Shown here: positions 1 to 9,757 of the stretch, piece after piece
How the letters are laid out: every line of letters begins with the position of its first letter
Position numbering within the stretch: position 1 is the first letter of the stretch
Source: Aureimonas frigidaquae
GTDB lineage: Bacteria > Pseudomonadota > Alphaproteobacteria > Rhizobiales > Rhizobiaceae
Assembly: GCF_001463905.1 (NCBI RefSeq)
Contig: NZ_BBWR01000008.1
Coordinates: 186,001 to 250,000 of the forward strand
Direction: 5' to 3'
Length of the DNA: 64,000 bases
Program-made: the position numbers and the translations under genes
The notes under the pieces: model-generated
Seen by the model: the letters and a program-made list of their open reading frames with translations, nothing else
Databases searched by the model: none
Told to the model about the DNA's origin: nothing

Positions 1-955
1 AGGTATAGAGCTGAACCAGATCGGCCCCGGCCTCCATCTTGGCCAGCGCCGTACGGGCGCTTTCCACCCCGCCGACGCCGATGAGCGGATAATCGGGCCC
101 GAGCGCCTTGCGGAAGGCCGCCAGCACGAAACTGGACCGCCCGATCAGCGGTCGGCCGGACAGGCCGCCCGCTTCCAGCGCATGGGCACGCCCTTCGATC
201 CCGTAGCGCGAGACGGTCGTGTTGGAGACGATCAGCCCGTCGAGCCGATACTTCCTTGCCGCGTCGGCGATGGCGCCGATCTCCGCAAGGTCGAGATCGG
301 GCGCAACCTTCAGGAAGATCGGGCAGGGCGGGACTGCCGCCAGCGCCGCGGCGCCGTCCCGTGCGGCGGAAGCCGCGTCCAGAAGCTCGGACAGTTCGCC
401 GCCCTTCTGCAGGTTGCGCAGGCCCGGCGTATTCGGCGACGAAATGTTGATGGTCAGGTAGCTGGCGAGCGGCGCGAAACAGTGGATGCCGGCCACATAG
501 TCGGCGATCCGGTCGGTCGCATCCTTGTTCGCGCCAATATTGACGCCGACGATCCCCGCCTTGCGGACCCGCTTCTTCAGCCGGGCGGCCACATCCGCAT
601 GGCCTTCATTGTTGAAGCCGAGGCGATTGATGATCGCGCCCGCTTCCGGCAGGCGGAAGATGCGGGGCTTGGGATTGCCCTCCTGGGGGACGGGGGTGAC
701 CGTCCCGACCTCCACGAAGCCGAAGCCCAGGCGCAGCAATGCATCGGGCACGGCGGCGTTCTTGTCATAGCCGGCAGCGAGCCCCAGAGGATTGGGAAAA
801 TCCAGACCCGCCAGGCTCACGCGCAGGCGTGGATCGGACGGCGCTTCTACCCTCGGCACCAGTCCCGACTGCAAGGCGCGGATGGACAGCGTATGGGCGC
901 GTTCCGGATCCAGCTTGAACAGAAGGGGCTTTGCCCAGCGATAGGCGACGCTCAT
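1..955 (-). CDS. pyrD: Dihydroorotate dehydrogenase, class 2 (quinone), 3' end missing
   Basis: Fourth step of de novo pyrimidine synthesis: oxidises dihydroorotate to orotate at the inner membrane with quinone as acceptor. The protein begins MSVAYRWAKPLLFKLDPERA, the usual class-2 N-terminus that docks on the membrane. Near the window edge it reads PLIGVGGVESARTALAKMEA and then GADLVQLYT, the conserved FMN-phosphate binding region. About 318 codons are visible; the last 40 or so residues of a roughly 360-residue protein lie off the left edge. The ATG overlaps the stop of the DUF952 gene as ATGA, so the two are translationally coupled. Identification is firm. Confidence 0.93.
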   Translation of the reverse strand, partial: MSVAYRWAKPLLFKLDPERAHTLSIRALQSGLVPRVEAPSDPRLRVSLAGLDFPNPLGLAAGYDKNAAVPDALLRLGFGFVEVGTVTPVPQEGNPKPRIFRLPEAGAIINRLGFNNEGHADVAARLKKRVRKAGIVGVNIGANKDATDRIADYVAGIHCFAPLASYLTINISSPNTPGLRNLQKGGELSELLDAASAARDGAAALAAVPPCPIFLKVAPDLDLAEIGAIADAARKYRLDGLIVSNTTVSRYGIEGRAHALEAGGLSGRPLIGRSSFVLAAFRKALGPDYPLIGVGGVESARTALAKMEAGADLVQLYT

Positions 956-1305
956 CGGACAGTCTCCGGAAAGACATGGCGGCCGTCCTGCAGCGTTTCG
1001 ACCGGGCGCGCATCGAGCACGGCCGCAAGCGGCAGGGGACCATACAGATGAGGGAAAAGCGCGCCGCCCCGGGAGGGTTCCCAACGCAGCTCGGAGCCGA
1101 GCGCGCGCGCATCCACCGCAAGGAGGATGAGATCGGCCTGGCCGGCGAAATGCTTGTCGGCCGTCTCACGCAGCTGCGTGGCGGTCGAGAAGTGGATGAA
1201 GCCGTCCTGGAGGTCCACCGGCGCACCATCGAGTTGGCCGGCATCGACCGCCTTCTGCCACAGAGCGGCCGGCAGCAATTTGTAGATGGTGTCGTCTCGG
1301 GTCAT
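952..1305 (-). CDS. DUF952 family protein
   Basis: A 117-residue protein beginning MTRDDTIYKLLPAALWQKAV with the DUF952 hallmarks: a GFIHFSTATQL segment near residues 35-45 and a PHLYGPLPL segment near 85-93. The molecular function of the family is unknown. It commonly sits directly upstream of pyrD in rhizobia, as here, overlapping it by four bases. A second ATG lies one codon upstream at 1308, so the start is uncertain by one residue. The family call is good; function is not assigned. Confidence 0.85.
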   Translation of the reverse strand: MTRDDTIYKLLPAALWQKAVDAGQLDGAPVDLQDGFIHFSTATQLRETADKHFAGQADLILLAVDARALGSELRWEPSRGGALFPHLYGPLPLAAVLDARPVETLQDGRHVFPETVR

Positions 1306-1330
1306 CATGCGTCCGCGATCATGGGGGGCG

Positions 1331-2335
1331 TCAACGGGGCTCGCCCGTGGCGGCAAGCGCCGTGTCGGCGGCGCGGGACAGGAAGCGGGCCATCTCCCGG
1401 CGGGAGGTCTCACCCGCCTTGCGCTCGAAGGCCTGGAAGACATGGCAGGCGCCGGTCCAGACCGACAGGTCGGCGATGTTTCCGGCCGCCGTCCAGCGCG
1501 ATGCCATGAACAGCGTGTCGTCGAGGAGCAGGTCCTTCGTCCCGATGGTGAAGAGCGCGGGCGGCAGCCCGGAAAGATCGGCATAGAGGGGCGATACGGC
1601 CGGATCGCGCAAGGGGCGGTCTTCCGGCACGAAGCGCATGACAAATTCCTTCACGTCGTCCGTATTGAGAACGAGGCGTTCTTCGCCCGCGTTGCGCACG
1701 CTGGGCGTAAGAGACAGATCATAGCAGCCGGCATTCAGATTGGCCGCGCGGAAGGGCGTCATGCCATGCCCGTCGCGCAAGGAAATCAGCGTCAGGACGG
1801 CCAGATGCGCGCCCGCCGACTCGCCGCCGATGGCAAGGAAGCCGGTGGGTGCGCCGTCGATCGCGCCGGCCGCAAGGGCGAGCGCCACGTCCTCGCAATC
1901 CTGCGGCGCTGCCGGGAAGGGATGTTCGGGCGCAAGCCGGTAGTCGATGGCCAGGGTGACGAGGCCCGTCGCCTCCGCCAGCTGGCGCAGCGCGCCATCA
2001 TGTTCGATCGCCTCGCCAAAGACCCAGCCGCCGCCATGCAGATGCAGGTAGGTTCCACGCGCCGGGCGCCCCGTGGGGACGATCATCCGTGCCGGAATTT
2101 CGTGGCCGTCGCGCCCGCGCAGCACGATCAGCCGCGCATTCTCGTCCGCGCGGTAGGGTGGGAAGACGCCCTTGCCCTCGCGCCGCGCCTGGCGGACCAC
2201 CTCTTCCGGAAAATCCCAGGGCCCTGGGCGGGTCTTCTGGAAGGAGATGATGGAAGAATTCAGCTCCGCCAGTTCGTCGGAGATGAGCGCATCGTCGAAC
2301 ATTGCCCGATCGATGACGATGGAATGGCCCGCCAT
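1331..2335 (-). CDS. Alpha/beta hydrolase (hormone-sensitive lipase-like esterase)
   Basis: A 334-residue cytoplasmic esterase/lipase of alpha/beta hydrolase fold family 3 (HSL family). The oxyanion-hole motif HGGGW is at residues 100-104 and the nucleophile elbow GESAG at 171-175 (Ser173). The acid and base of the triad are likely the Asp in GTKDLLLDD and the His in GACHVFQAF near the C-terminus. There is no signal peptide. It lies 25 bp upstream of the DUF952 gene on the same strand and may be co-transcribed with it and pyrD. Substrate is unknown; short acyl esters are typical for the family. Confidence 0.88.
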   Translation of the reverse strand: MAGHSIVIDRAMFDDALISDELAELNSSIISFQKTRPGPWDFPEEVVRQARREGKGVFPPYRADENARLIVLRGRDGHEIPARMIVPTGRPARGTYLHLHGGGWVFGEAIEHDGALRQLAEATGLVTLAIDYRLAPEHPFPAAPQDCEDVALALAAGAIDGAPTGFLAIGGESAGAHLAVLTLISLRDGHGMTPFRAANLNAGCYDLSLTPSVRNAGEERLVLNTDDVKEFVMRFVPEDRPLRDPAVSPLYADLSGLPPALFTIGTKDLLLDDTLFMASRWTAAGNIADLSVWTGACHVFQAFERKAGETSRREMARFLSRAADTALAATGEPR

Positions 2336-2511
2336 GTGTCCTCATGCAGCTTACGCCAGAGTCCCGCCGTTCTACCTGAACTCGCGCACGTGGCAAAGCG
2401 GCATCGCTTTCCGCCTCCGTTCAATTTGAAGTTGCATCTGCCGGAAGGCTTGAACATTGTCGTGCATCACGGGGCCGTGTCCGCAGCCCGATGATCGAGA
2501 GGGGATAGTCA

Positions 2512-2988
2512 ATGCTCAAGGAGTTCCGGGAATTTGCCCTCAAGGGCAATATGGTGGACCTGGCCATTGGTATTATCATTGGTGCGGCCTTTTCGGGGCT
2601 GGTCAATTCCATCGTCGCCGACGTCATCATGCCCATCGTCGGCCTGATCACCGGGGGCGGGGTCGACTTCTCCAACCTGTTCATCCCGCTCAGCAGCAAT
2701 GTGACGGCAGCCGGCCTTGCCCAGGCGCGCGAGCAGGGCCCGGTGCTTGCCTATGGCGCGTTCCTGACGCTGCTCATCAACTTCATGATCGTGGCCTTCG
2801 TGCTGTTCATGGTGGTCAAGGGCATGAACCGCCTGAAGCGCAAGGAAGAGGCCAAGCCCGCCGAGGTGGCCGAAGTCCCGCGTGACGAAAAGCTCCTGGA
2901 AGAAATCCGCGACATCCTGGCGGCCGGCAATCCCAACCGCCCGGGCGCGACGCCGGGGTCGGGCCGCATTCCCGGAACCGATTTCTAA
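2512..2988 (+). CDS. mscL: Large-conductance mechanosensitive channel MscL
   Basis: Homopentameric inner-membrane channel that opens under extreme membrane tension and protects against hypo-osmotic shock. The first 45 residues ([20 protein letters not shown], then [20 protein letters not shown]) are the amphipathic N-helix and pore-lining TM1, and TM2 is the [15 protein letters not shown] segment near 88-103. At 158 residues it is slightly longer than usual (136-151) because of a Pro/Gly-rich C-terminal tail. It stands alone and is followed by a perfect hairpin (3015-3034). Confidence 0.97.
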   Translation: MLKEFREFALKGNMVDLAIGIIIGAAFSGLVNSIVADVIMPIVGLITGGGVDFSNLFIPLSSNVTAAGLAQAREQGPVLAYGAFLTLLINFMIVAFVLFMVVKGMNRLKRKEEAKPAEVAEVPRDEKLLEEIRDILAAGNPNRPGATPGSGRIPGTDF

Positions 2989-3014
2989 AGCCCTCATACC
3001 GGCGCATGACGGGT

Positions 3015-3034
3015 GCCGCGGCAAGCGCCGCGGC
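3015..3034 (+). terminator. Hairpin downstream of mscL
   Basis: Perfect inverted repeat GCCGCGGC-AAGC-GCCGCGGC, 27 bp after the mscL stop: an 8-bp all-GC stem with a 4-base loop. The following bases are C-rich with no T-run, so it may stabilise the mRNA 3' end or assist Rho-dependent termination; it is not a canonical intrinsic terminator. Confidence 0.5.
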
Positions 3035-3130
3035 CCCCCTCCGGCCTTGACGACGGGCCCACAATAGCGCAATCCCGCACCGCGACCGGGCCTGTCGGAT
3101 AGGCCTCATCGGCTACGGGATCGACGTGTC

Positions 3131-4300
3131 ATGACCCATCTGTCACGCCTGCGGAAGGGCGCGCTCGCCGCGCCGGAGAGCGGGATCGTCTCACTCATCA
3201 ATTATGCGCGGGGCCGGCCCGGCCTCCTGCCGCTCTGGGTGGGAGAGGGGGACATGCCGACCCCGTCCTTCATCACCGATGCGGCCCGTCGCAGCCTGGA
3301 GGCCGGCGAAACCTTCTACACCTGGCAACGCGGCATTCCCGAGCTGCGGGAGGCGCTCGCGCGCTACACGCAGGCGCTCTACGATTACCCGGAAGGGCCG
3401 GAGCGCTTCTTCGTGACCGGTTCGGGCATGCATGCCATCCAGACGGCCATTGCCATGCTGGGCGGAGAGGGCGACGAACTCGTCCATGTCGGCCCGCTCT
3501 GGCCGAATTTCGCCGCCGCCGCCAACCTGTCGCATGCGCGTGCGGTGGAAGTGTTGCTGCAGCCGACCGATGCCGGCTGGACGCTCGACATCGAGGCGCT
3601 GCGGGCCAAGGTCACGCCGCATTGCCGGGCCATCTTCGTGAACTCGCCCAACAATCCGACGGGCTGGACGGCCGATCTGGAAACCCTGCGCGCGATTCTC
3701 CAGATCGCCCGCGAGACGCACACATTCATCATCGCCGACGAGATCTATTCCCGCTTCCACTACGAAGGCGGGCGGGCGCCGTCCTTCCATGACGTGATGC
3801 ATCCGGGCGACCCGGTGATCTTCGTCAATTCCTTTTCCAAGAACTGGGCGATGACCGGCTGGCGCATCGGCTGGATCGAGGCGCCGGCCGAATTCGGCGA
3901 CGTGATCGAGAACCTGATCCAGTACTCCAACTCCGGCGTGGCGACCTTTATTCAGCGCGGCGCCGTCGCCGCGCTGACGGAGGGCGAGACCTTCGTGACC
4001 GAGCAGATCGCGCGGGCCGGCAAGGCGCGGGAGATCTTCTGCGAAACGCTGCTGGCGACCAATCGCGTGTCGATGATCCCGCCGGCTGGCGCCTTCTATG
4101 CCTTCTTTGCCATTGACGGGCACCCGGATGCGCGCGCCACCGCCATCCGCATCGTGGACGAGGCCAATGTGGGCCTGGCGCCGGGGGCCGCCTTCGGCCC
4201 GGGCGCACCCGGCCATTTGCGCGCCTGCTACCACCGCCGGCTGGACGAGGTGGAGGAGGCGGCCTCTCGCATTGCCCGTTGGGTGCAGCAGGCGGCGTGA
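3131..4300 (+). CDS. PLP-dependent aminotransferase, class I/II
   Basis: A 389-residue fold-type I aminotransferase. Typical features are NSPNNPTGW near residues 171-179, the PLP-ring Asp and Tyr in ADEIYS (202-207), and the Schiff-base lysine in NSFSKNWAMTGWR (Lys237). A C-terminal substrate arginine is likely the Arg of GHLRACYH. Family members of this length include aspartate- and aromatic-type enzymes, and substrate cannot be read from the sequence. Its stop overlaps the proposed GTG start of the following membrane protein gene (GTGA), suggesting a two-gene operon. Confidence 0.9.
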   Translation: MTHLSRLRKGALAAPESGIVSLINYARGRPGLLPLWVGEGDMPTPSFITDAARRSLEAGETFYTWQRGIPELREALARYTQALYDYPEGPERFFVTGSGMHAIQTAIAMLGGEGDELVHVGPLWPNFAAAANLSHARAVEVLLQPTDAGWTLDIEALRAKVTPHCRAIFVNSPNNPTGWTADLETLRAILQIARETHTFIIADEIYSRFHYEGGRAPSFHDVMHPGDPVIFVNSFSKNWAMTGWRIGWIEAPAEFGDVIENLIQYSNSGVATFIQRGAVAALTEGETFVTEQIARAGKAREIFCETLLATNRVSMIPPAGAFYAFFAIDGHPDARATAIRIVDEANVGLAPGAAFGPGAPGHLRACYHRRLDEVEEAASRIARWVQQAA

Positions 4301-5463
4301 CGGGTTTCAGCCACAAGACCGACCGGCTGCCGAGGCCGGTCCGCTTTCTCATCACGCTTATCATCGGAGCGCTCGGCGGCGCCGTGGCGCATGCGGCGGG
4401 CCTGCCCGCCGGCTGGCTCCTGGGGTCCATGCTGGCGACGCTCGCGGCTGTCCTGGCCGGTTTCCAGGTGGTCATGCCCAACCGGTTGCGGGATCTGACC
4501 TTCTTCATCCTGGGGGTCCAGGCGGGCTCGGGCGTGACGCCGGCCGTGATCGGGCAACTCGCCATCTGGCCCCTGTCCTTCGCCATCCAGATGATCGGCG
4601 TCGTCTTCGTCTGCCTGGCGACGATGTTCTTCCTGGAACGCGTCTTCAAATGGGACCGCGAGACGGCGCTGTTTTCCTCCCTGCCGGGGGCTCTGTCCTT
4701 CGTGCTGGCGGCGGCGTCGGAAACCCGCGCGGACATGACACGCATCACCGTGCTGCAGACGGTCCGCCTGTTCTTCCTGATCGCCTGCCTGGTGCCGCTG
4801 CTCGGCTGGCTGGAGGGCGGTGACGTGGTGGCGGAGGGGCGCGGCGCGGCACCCGGCGGGCCCTTCGATTACCCGTTGATGATTGCCGTCTGTGCCGTCC
4901 TGTCCTGGCTGGGCGTGCTCAGCCGGGTTCCCGGCGGCCTGATCCTCGGCGCGCTGATCGGCAGCGCCGTCCTGCACGGGGCCAATATCGTCTCGGCCGG
5001 CGTTCCCGATGTCGTGGCCGTGCCGGCGCTCATCTCCATCGGGGCGCTGATCGGTTCGCGCCTGCGCCGGGAAGACCGGTCCGTCCTGCCGCAGCTTCTA
5101 CCGGCCTCCGTCGGCGCCTTCGCCATCGGCATTTCGGTGTCTGCCCTGTCGGGCATTGTCGCCATCTGGGCGCTGGGGCTCGATATCGGCCGCGTGTCGC
5201 TGGCCTATGCGCCCGGCGCGCTGGAGGCGTTGACGGTGCTCGCCTACCAGTTCGACATCGATCCGGCCTATGTGGCCGCCCATCACGTGGTGCGTTTCGT
5301 CGGCATTGCGCTGCTGGTGCCGTTCCTGGCGCGGCGCCTGCCGCGCCGGCCGTCGACCCTTTCCGACGCCGCCCGGGCCGAGGGCGCCTTGCCCGCCGCC
5401 GCCCGCGATACGGAGGCGAGCGGCCAGGACGAGGATGGGCAGGGCGGCGGGCATCGCGGCTGA
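4297..5463 (+). CDS. AbrB/YgjV-type membrane protein (ammonia monooxygenase-like domain)
   Basis: A 388-residue polytopic membrane protein of the AbrB duplication family, long misnamed ammonia monooxygenase. Two similar halves are visible, each opening with a Gly-rich helix: IIGALGGAVAHAAGLPAGWL (about residues 18-37) and a second copy around VPGGLILGALIGSAVLHG. I chose the GTG at 4297 because it overlaps the aminotransferase stop and begins directly before the first helix; a TTG at 4279 would add six residues. Transport function is suspected in the family but not established. Co-transcribed with the aminotransferase. Confidence 0.82.
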   Translation: MTGFSHKTDRLPRPVRFLITLIIGALGGAVAHAAGLPAGWLLGSMLATLAAVLAGFQVVMPNRLRDLTFFILGVQAGSGVTPAVIGQLAIWPLSFAIQMIGVVFVCLATMFFLERVFKWDRETALFSSLPGALSFVLAAASETRADMTRITVLQTVRLFFLIACLVPLLGWLEGGDVVAEGRGAAPGGPFDYPLMIAVCAVLSWLGVLSRVPGGLILGALIGSAVLHGANIVSAGVPDVVAVPALISIGALIGSRLRREDRSVLPQLLPASVGAFAIGISVSALSGIVAIWALGLDIGRVSLAYAPGALEALTVLAYQFDIDPAYVAAHHVVRFVGIALLVPFLARRLPRRPSTLSDAARAEGALPAAARDTEASGQDEDGQGGGHRG

Positions 5464-5470
5464 TGCCCCG

Positions 5471-7111
5471 TCAGGAGCCGAGAAGGCGCGTCTCGTGAAG
5501 GTCGATCTCCCGCACCAGCTTGCGGGACGTATCCTGATCGAGCCGCCGCTCGCGTGACAGCCTGAAATAGACGTCTCGCTCAGCCTGGATGCCGGCCAGC
5601 CGCAGGGCCTTCTCGATATCGTCGGCCCGCCGCACGCGGTCCGCCGCTTCGCCCGTCTGCGATGCATGGTCGAGGCGCAGGCGGTAGAGTTCCATGACCC
5701 GGGCGGCCGCCTCGGCATACAGATCGGCATCCGCGCGGCCTTTGCCCAGATCGTGCTGGAAGGCCTCGATCGCATGGATGGCGGCCCTGGCGGCCAGGTT
5801 GCGGGCATGGTCTTCCTCGGCCGCATGGGTGGGCTCCGGGGGAAGTTTCAGCCCTTTCAGAAGCGCTGGCAGGCCGAAGCTGGCGATCAGCAGCGATACG
5901 ATGATCGTGCCCGCCGCCAGGAAGATGGCGAGATCGCGCGCGGGAAAAGGGGTGCCGTCCATCATGGTCAGCGGCAGCGTCAGGATGCCCGCCAGGGTGA
6001 TGGCGCCGCGCACCCCCGCCAGGGCCGTGGCCGCCACCAGGCGGCGGCTCGGCGCATGGACCGTGACACCCCGGCGCGCGGCCCGCAACAGGGTGAAGCG
6101 CAGCGACAGGAAAGTCCACAGAAAGCGCAGCCCGATCAGCGCCGCGTTGATGGCGACGATGTAGACGAGAAGCCAGATCGGCTCCAGATGCCCCGTTTCC
6201 CGCACGGCCCGGGCGGCACCGTCGGCAATGCGCGGAAGCTGTTCGCCCAGGAGCACGAAGACGACGCCATTGGCGCTGAACTGCACCGTGTCCCAGAAGG
6301 AGGCGCGGCGGATGCGGGTCTGTGCGGCCGTCTGGCCGCGCTGTTCGGCAAAGCTCATGGCGATGCCGGCAGCCACTGCCGCCAGGATGCCCGAACTCTC
6401 CAGATGCTCGGCCGCCAGATAGGCCGCGAAGGGGATGAGCAGACTGATCAGGATCTGGGAGCCGGTTTCCTCACCATAGCGGCGCGAGACGTAGTTCTTG
6501 GTGTAGATGACCGCCATGGCGACAAGGACGCCGATGGCGATGCCTCCGGCGGCCAGCCAGGCGAAGGTGCCGATGGCATCCATCAGGGAAAAGCTGCCGG
6601 TGAGCGCGGCCGCCACCGCAAAGCGCATGCAGACCAGGCCGGATGCATCGTTGAGGAGGGATTCACCCTCCAGAATGTGCATCAGGCGCTTGGGAATGGG
6701 CACACGGTTGGCGATAGCCGAGACGGCGATCGGATCGGTCGGCGACAGGATGGCGGCCAGCGCGAAGGCGACCGCGAGCGGCATGGCCGGGATCAACCAG
6801 TGGATGAACAGCCCGACGCCCAGAACCGTGAAGACGACGAGGCCCAGCGCCAGCGCCAGGATCGTCGCGCCATCGCGGAACAGGCCTTCCTTTGAGATGC
6901 GCCAGCCATCCAGGAAGAGCAGCGGCGGCAGGAACAGGAGAAAGAACACTTCGGGCTGCAGCACGACACTGAGGTCGGCGCTCATGGCGATGCCGACGCC
7001 GATGCCGATTTGCACCAAAGGCAGGGGAACGGGCAGGGGCGACGCCCGCGTCAGCGGGCCGCTGACCACCACGGCCAGAAGCAGGACCAGCGCCGTCGTT
7101 ATCGAATCCAT
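5471..7111 (-). CDS. Na+/H+ antiporter, CPA1 family
   Basis: A 546-residue monovalent cation:proton antiporter of the CPA1 (NhaP/NHE-like) family. The start MDSITTALVLLLAVVVSGPL opens TM1. The family core motif is seen as FLLFLPPLLFLDGWRI near residue 55, and the ion-binding NDAS motif as ESLLNDASGLV near 150. About 12 membrane helices are followed by a roughly 100-residue hydrophilic C-terminal tail with many Glu/Arg residues, probably regulatory. In-frame sequence upstream of 7111 is non-hydrophobic and I consider it untranslated. It probably exports Na+ (or K+) and balances cytoplasmic pH. Confidence 0.9.
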   Translation of the reverse strand: MDSITTALVLLLAVVVSGPLTRASPLPVPLPLVQIGIGVGIAMSADLSVVLQPEVFFLLFLPPLLFLDGWRISKEGLFRDGATILALALGLVVFTVLGVGLFIHWLIPAMPLAVAFALAAILSPTDPIAVSAIANRVPIPKRLMHILEGESLLNDASGLVCMRFAVAAALTGSFSLMDAIGTFAWLAAGGIAIGVLVAMAVIYTKNYVSRRYGEETGSQILISLLIPFAAYLAAEHLESSGILAAVAAGIAMSFAEQRGQTAAQTRIRRASFWDTVQFSANGVVFVLLGEQLPRIADGAARAVRETGHLEPIWLLVYIVAINAALIGLRFLWTFLSLRFTLLRAARRGVTVHAPSRRLVAATALAGVRGAITLAGILTLPLTMMDGTPFPARDLAIFLAAGTIIVSLLIASFGLPALLKGLKLPPEPTHAAEEDHARNLAARAAIHAIEAFQHDLGKGRADADLYAEAAARVMELYRLRLDHASQTGEAADRVRRADDIEKALRLAGIQAERDVYFRLSRERRLDQDTSRKLVREIDLHETRLLGS

Positions 7112-7160
7112 GCCCTGTCCGCCACCTGAACGCCGCCGGAAGCCTTGAGGACCGTGAAAC

Positions 7161-8441
7161 TTAACCGCCGGCCTTCGACACCAAGAGCGGGGTTGCCTGC
7201 GCCGGCGCTTGCGGAAGATTGCGCCGTTCGGTGGCGAAGGGGATGCCGACCGCCTGGAAGGTTTCGACCAGCGCATCGCGCAGCGTGTCGATCAGCACAT
7301 CGCCGTGCAGGGGTGTGGGCGTGACGCGTAAGCGTTCGGTCCCGCGCGGAACCGTCGGGTAGTTGATCGGCTGGATATAGATGCCGTGCCGCGTCAGAAG
7401 CCGGTCGCTCGCCTGTTTGCACAGCTCCGCATCGCCCACCAGGATCGGGACGATATGCGTATCGGAGGGCATGACGGGCAGGTCGGCGCTCGACAGGACT
7501 TGCTTGGTGCGCGCCGCCTGCCGCTGCTGGCCTTCGCGCTCCAGCCCCGACGCCTTCAAATGGCGGATCGACGCCGTGGCCGCAGCCGCAAGGGCAGGCG
7601 GCAGGGCCGTGGTGAAGATGAAGCCCGGCGCATAGGAGCGGACGGCGTCGATCACGTCGCGCGATCCGGCGATGTAACCGCCCAGGACGCCGAAGGCCTT
7701 GGCGAGCGTCCCCTCGATGACGTCGAGCCGGTGGGCCACGCCGTCCCGCTCGCTGATGCCGCCGCCGCGCGCGCCGTACATGCCCACGGCATGGACCTCA
7801 TCGATATAGGTCATGGCGTTGTAGCGCTCTGCCAGGGCGCAGATCTGCGCGATGGGCGCGACATCGCCATCCATCGAGTAGACGCTCTCGAAGACGATCA
7901 GCTTGGCGCGGTTCGGCTCCGCGGCGGCCAGAAGCTCCTCCAGATGCGCCACGTCATTGTGCCGGAAGATCTGCTTCTTGCCGCCCGCCTTGCGCACGCC
8001 CTCGATCATCGAGGCGTGGTTCAGCTCGTCCGACAGGATCAGGCAATCGGGCAGCAGCCGCGCGATGGTGGAGATGGACGCCTCGTTCGACACGAAGCCG
8101 GAGGTGAAGACCAGCGCGGCCTCCTTGCCGTGCAGGTCCGCCAGTTCGCGCTCCAGCTCGACCAGCGGATGGTTCGTGCCGGAAATGTTGCGCGTGCCGC
8201 CCGCGCCCGTGCCCATGCTGCGGCCGGCTGCCGTCAGCGCATCGACCACTTTCTCGTTCTGGCCCATTCCCAGATAGTCGTTCGAGCACCAGACGGTGAT
8301 GCGTTCGGCCTGCCCGTCATGGCGCCAGATGGCGCTCGGGAACTCGCCCGCGATGCGCTCCAGATCGGCAAAGACCCGGTAGCGCTTTTCGGCGTGCAGG
8401 GCTTCGATCGCGGACTTGAAGTGGCTCTGATAGTCGATCAT
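7161..8441 (-). CDS. hemA: 5-aminolevulinate synthase
   Basis: Condenses glycine with succinyl-CoA to give 5-aminolevulinate, the first committed haem precursor in alphaproteobacteria (Shemin pathway). The 426-residue protein has the ALAS N-terminus [20 protein letters not shown], the glycine/CoA-site segment [10 protein letters not shown] (51-60), [13 protein letters not shown] (77-89), YIDEVHAVG (212-220) and the PLP lysine in EGTLAKAFG (Lys248). Its presence is a lineage marker for the window. No flanking gene is obviously related. I found no convincing Fnr box upstream. Confidence 0.98.
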   Translation of the reverse strand: MIDYQSHFKSAIEALHAEKRYRVFADLERIAGEFPSAIWRHDGQAERITVWCSNDYLGMGQNEKVVDALTAAGRSMGTGAGGTRNISGTNHPLVELERELADLHGKEAALVFTSGFVSNEASISTIARLLPDCLILSDELNHASMIEGVRKAGGKKQIFRHNDVAHLEELLAAAEPNRAKLIVFESVYSMDGDVAPIAQICALAERYNAMTYIDEVHAVGMYGARGGGISERDGVAHRLDVIEGTLAKAFGVLGGYIAGSRDVIDAVRSYAPGFIFTTALPPALAAAATASIRHLKASGLEREGQQRQAARTKQVLSSADLPVMPSDTHIVPILVGDAELCKQASDRLLTRHGIYIQPINYPTVPRGTERLRVTPTPLHGDVLIDTLRDALVETFQAVGIPFATERRNLPQAPAQATPLLVSKAGG

Positions 8442-8559
8442 CCGAAACTCCTTCGTGAGAGGGTTTCTAAAATCAGGCCACGCGCAAGTCCATGCTTTGA
8501 ATCAATGCGATGATCACATTCCGCATCGCGCGGGCGAATCACGCCCTGCGGCAGACGAA

Positions 8560-8724
8560 TCAGTCCGCGTCCGGCTCCGGCGCATCATCCGGATCGGCAG
8601 GGGCGGACCCCGTCTTGCGGGCTTTCGCCTGGAGCTTGCGGCGCTTCAGGTTCTCCCGCAGCGTTTCCTCCAGCCGTTTCTGGCGTTCGATCTTGGCCGG
8701 ATCGACCGGTGTATGCGCACTCAT
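8560..8724 (-). CDS. Small charged conserved hypothetical protein
   Basis: A 54-residue protein, MSAHTPVDPAKIERQKRLEE, followed by an Arg/Lys/Glu-rich stretch (to about residue 36) predicted as one charged helix, and an acidic, Pro/Asp-rich tail (PADPDDAPEPDAD). Its ATG overlaps the stop of the epimerase gene as ATGA, which argues that it is translated and co-transcribed with that gene. No domain is recognised. A role as a small partner or nucleic-acid-interacting peptide would be a guess. Confidence 0.6.
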   Translation of the reverse strand: MSAHTPVDPAKIERQKRLEETLRENLKRRKLQAKARKTGSAPADPDDAPEPDAD

Positions 8725-9671
8725 GCCTCTGTGTCCTCCTGCCGTCCGTACAGGGCAAGCGCCTCCTGCGTGGTCAGGCGCGGCCGCCAGCCCGTGCGCA
8801 GCCGGATCTTCGACGTATCCACCACGAAGGCGGCGAAGAGCCTGTCGGCCATGTCCTTGCGGCCGGTGATCCGGGCCAGGAAGCGCAGGAGCGGCACCGG
8901 CAGCGGGACGAGGCCCGGCTTGCGTCCGCGCGCCGCGCGCATGCCGGCCACGAGTTCGGCCATGGTGACGGGCTCGCTGTCGGCCAGAAGGAAGGTGCGC
9001 CCGGCGGCCATGGGATGGTCCATGACCTCGATCATGGCCTCCACCGCATTGTCCACAGCCAGGACGCTGCGGCGGTTGTGGGCGCTGCGCAGCGGCAGGG
9101 GCAGGCGGGTGGCGGCCAGCCGTTCCAGCTTGGCGATGGCGCCGCGTCCGCCCGGACCGTAGATGGCAGGCAGGCGCAGGATGGTGAAGTCCGTCCCCGT
9201 TTCCTCCAGCTCGGCGCGCAGGCGCCGCTCCGCCTCCAGCTTGGAGGCGGCGTAGGGGTCCATGGGCTGCGGGCGGTCATCCTCGATGATCGGCTTGTCG
9301 CCGTTCATGGCATGGACATTGGCCGTGCTGGCAAAGACGAAGCGCCGCGCCCCCATGCGCGCGGCCACGCGCGCCACGGCGGCCGTTCCCTCGGCATTGG
9401 CGCGCTTGAGTGCAACGGCATCGTCCATGGCTGCATCGCCCCGTTCGGGATTGAGCGCGGCCAGATGGATGACGATGTCCAGCCCTTCCGGCCAATCCTC
9501 CTGGTAGCGAAGACGCGCCAGATCGTGCGGCGCATGAAGGATTTCCGCACGCGAATCGGGTGCAACCCCATCCTCACGCAGGAGGATGAGGACGTCGTGC
9601 CCTTCATCGGCCAGTCGTTCGACGAGCCGGCGTCCGACAAAGCCCGTGGAACCCGTGACGAGTATGCGCAT
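8721..9671 (-). CDS. NAD-dependent epimerase/dehydratase (extended SDR)
   Basis: A 316-residue extended short-chain dehydrogenase. The Rossmann motif GSTGFVG is at residues 7-13 (MRILVTGSTGFVGRRLVERL), followed by HLAALNPE and the catalytic YAASKLEAE (Tyr-x3-Lys). C-terminal sequence matches NAD-dependent nucleotide-sugar epimerases/dehydratases of the GalE-like group. It is divergent from the sugar transferase at 9758, so both may serve surface polysaccharide or O-antigen synthesis. Exact sugar substrate unknown. Confidence 0.88.
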   Translation of the reverse strand: MRILVTGSTGFVGRRLVERLADEGHDVLILLREDGVAPDSRAEILHAPHDLARLRYQEDWPEGLDIVIHLAALNPERGDAAMDDAVALKRANAEGTAAVARVAARMGARRFVFASTANVHAMNGDKPIIEDDRPQPMDPYAASKLEAERRLRAELEETGTDFTILRLPAIYGPGGRGAIAKLERLAATRLPLPLRSAHNRRSVLAVDNAVEAMIEVMDHPMAAGRTFLLADSEPVTMAELVAGMRAARGRKPGLVPLPVPLLRFLARITGRKDMADRLFAAFVVDTSKIRLRTGWRPRLTTQEALALYGRQEDTEA

Positions 9672-9757
9672 GTGCGGAACCGCGATGTCTCCGGTTGCAA
9701 CTTGGAACTGCTTTTACTCCTTGCCCAATATGGGGCTTTGCGGCAATCGCTTGGCGC

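Noticed and set aside
8442-8559. Fnr-type box upstream of hemA (TTTGAATCAATG)
   Set aside because: It does not fit TTGAT-N4-ATCAA; the apparent half-sites are too close together.
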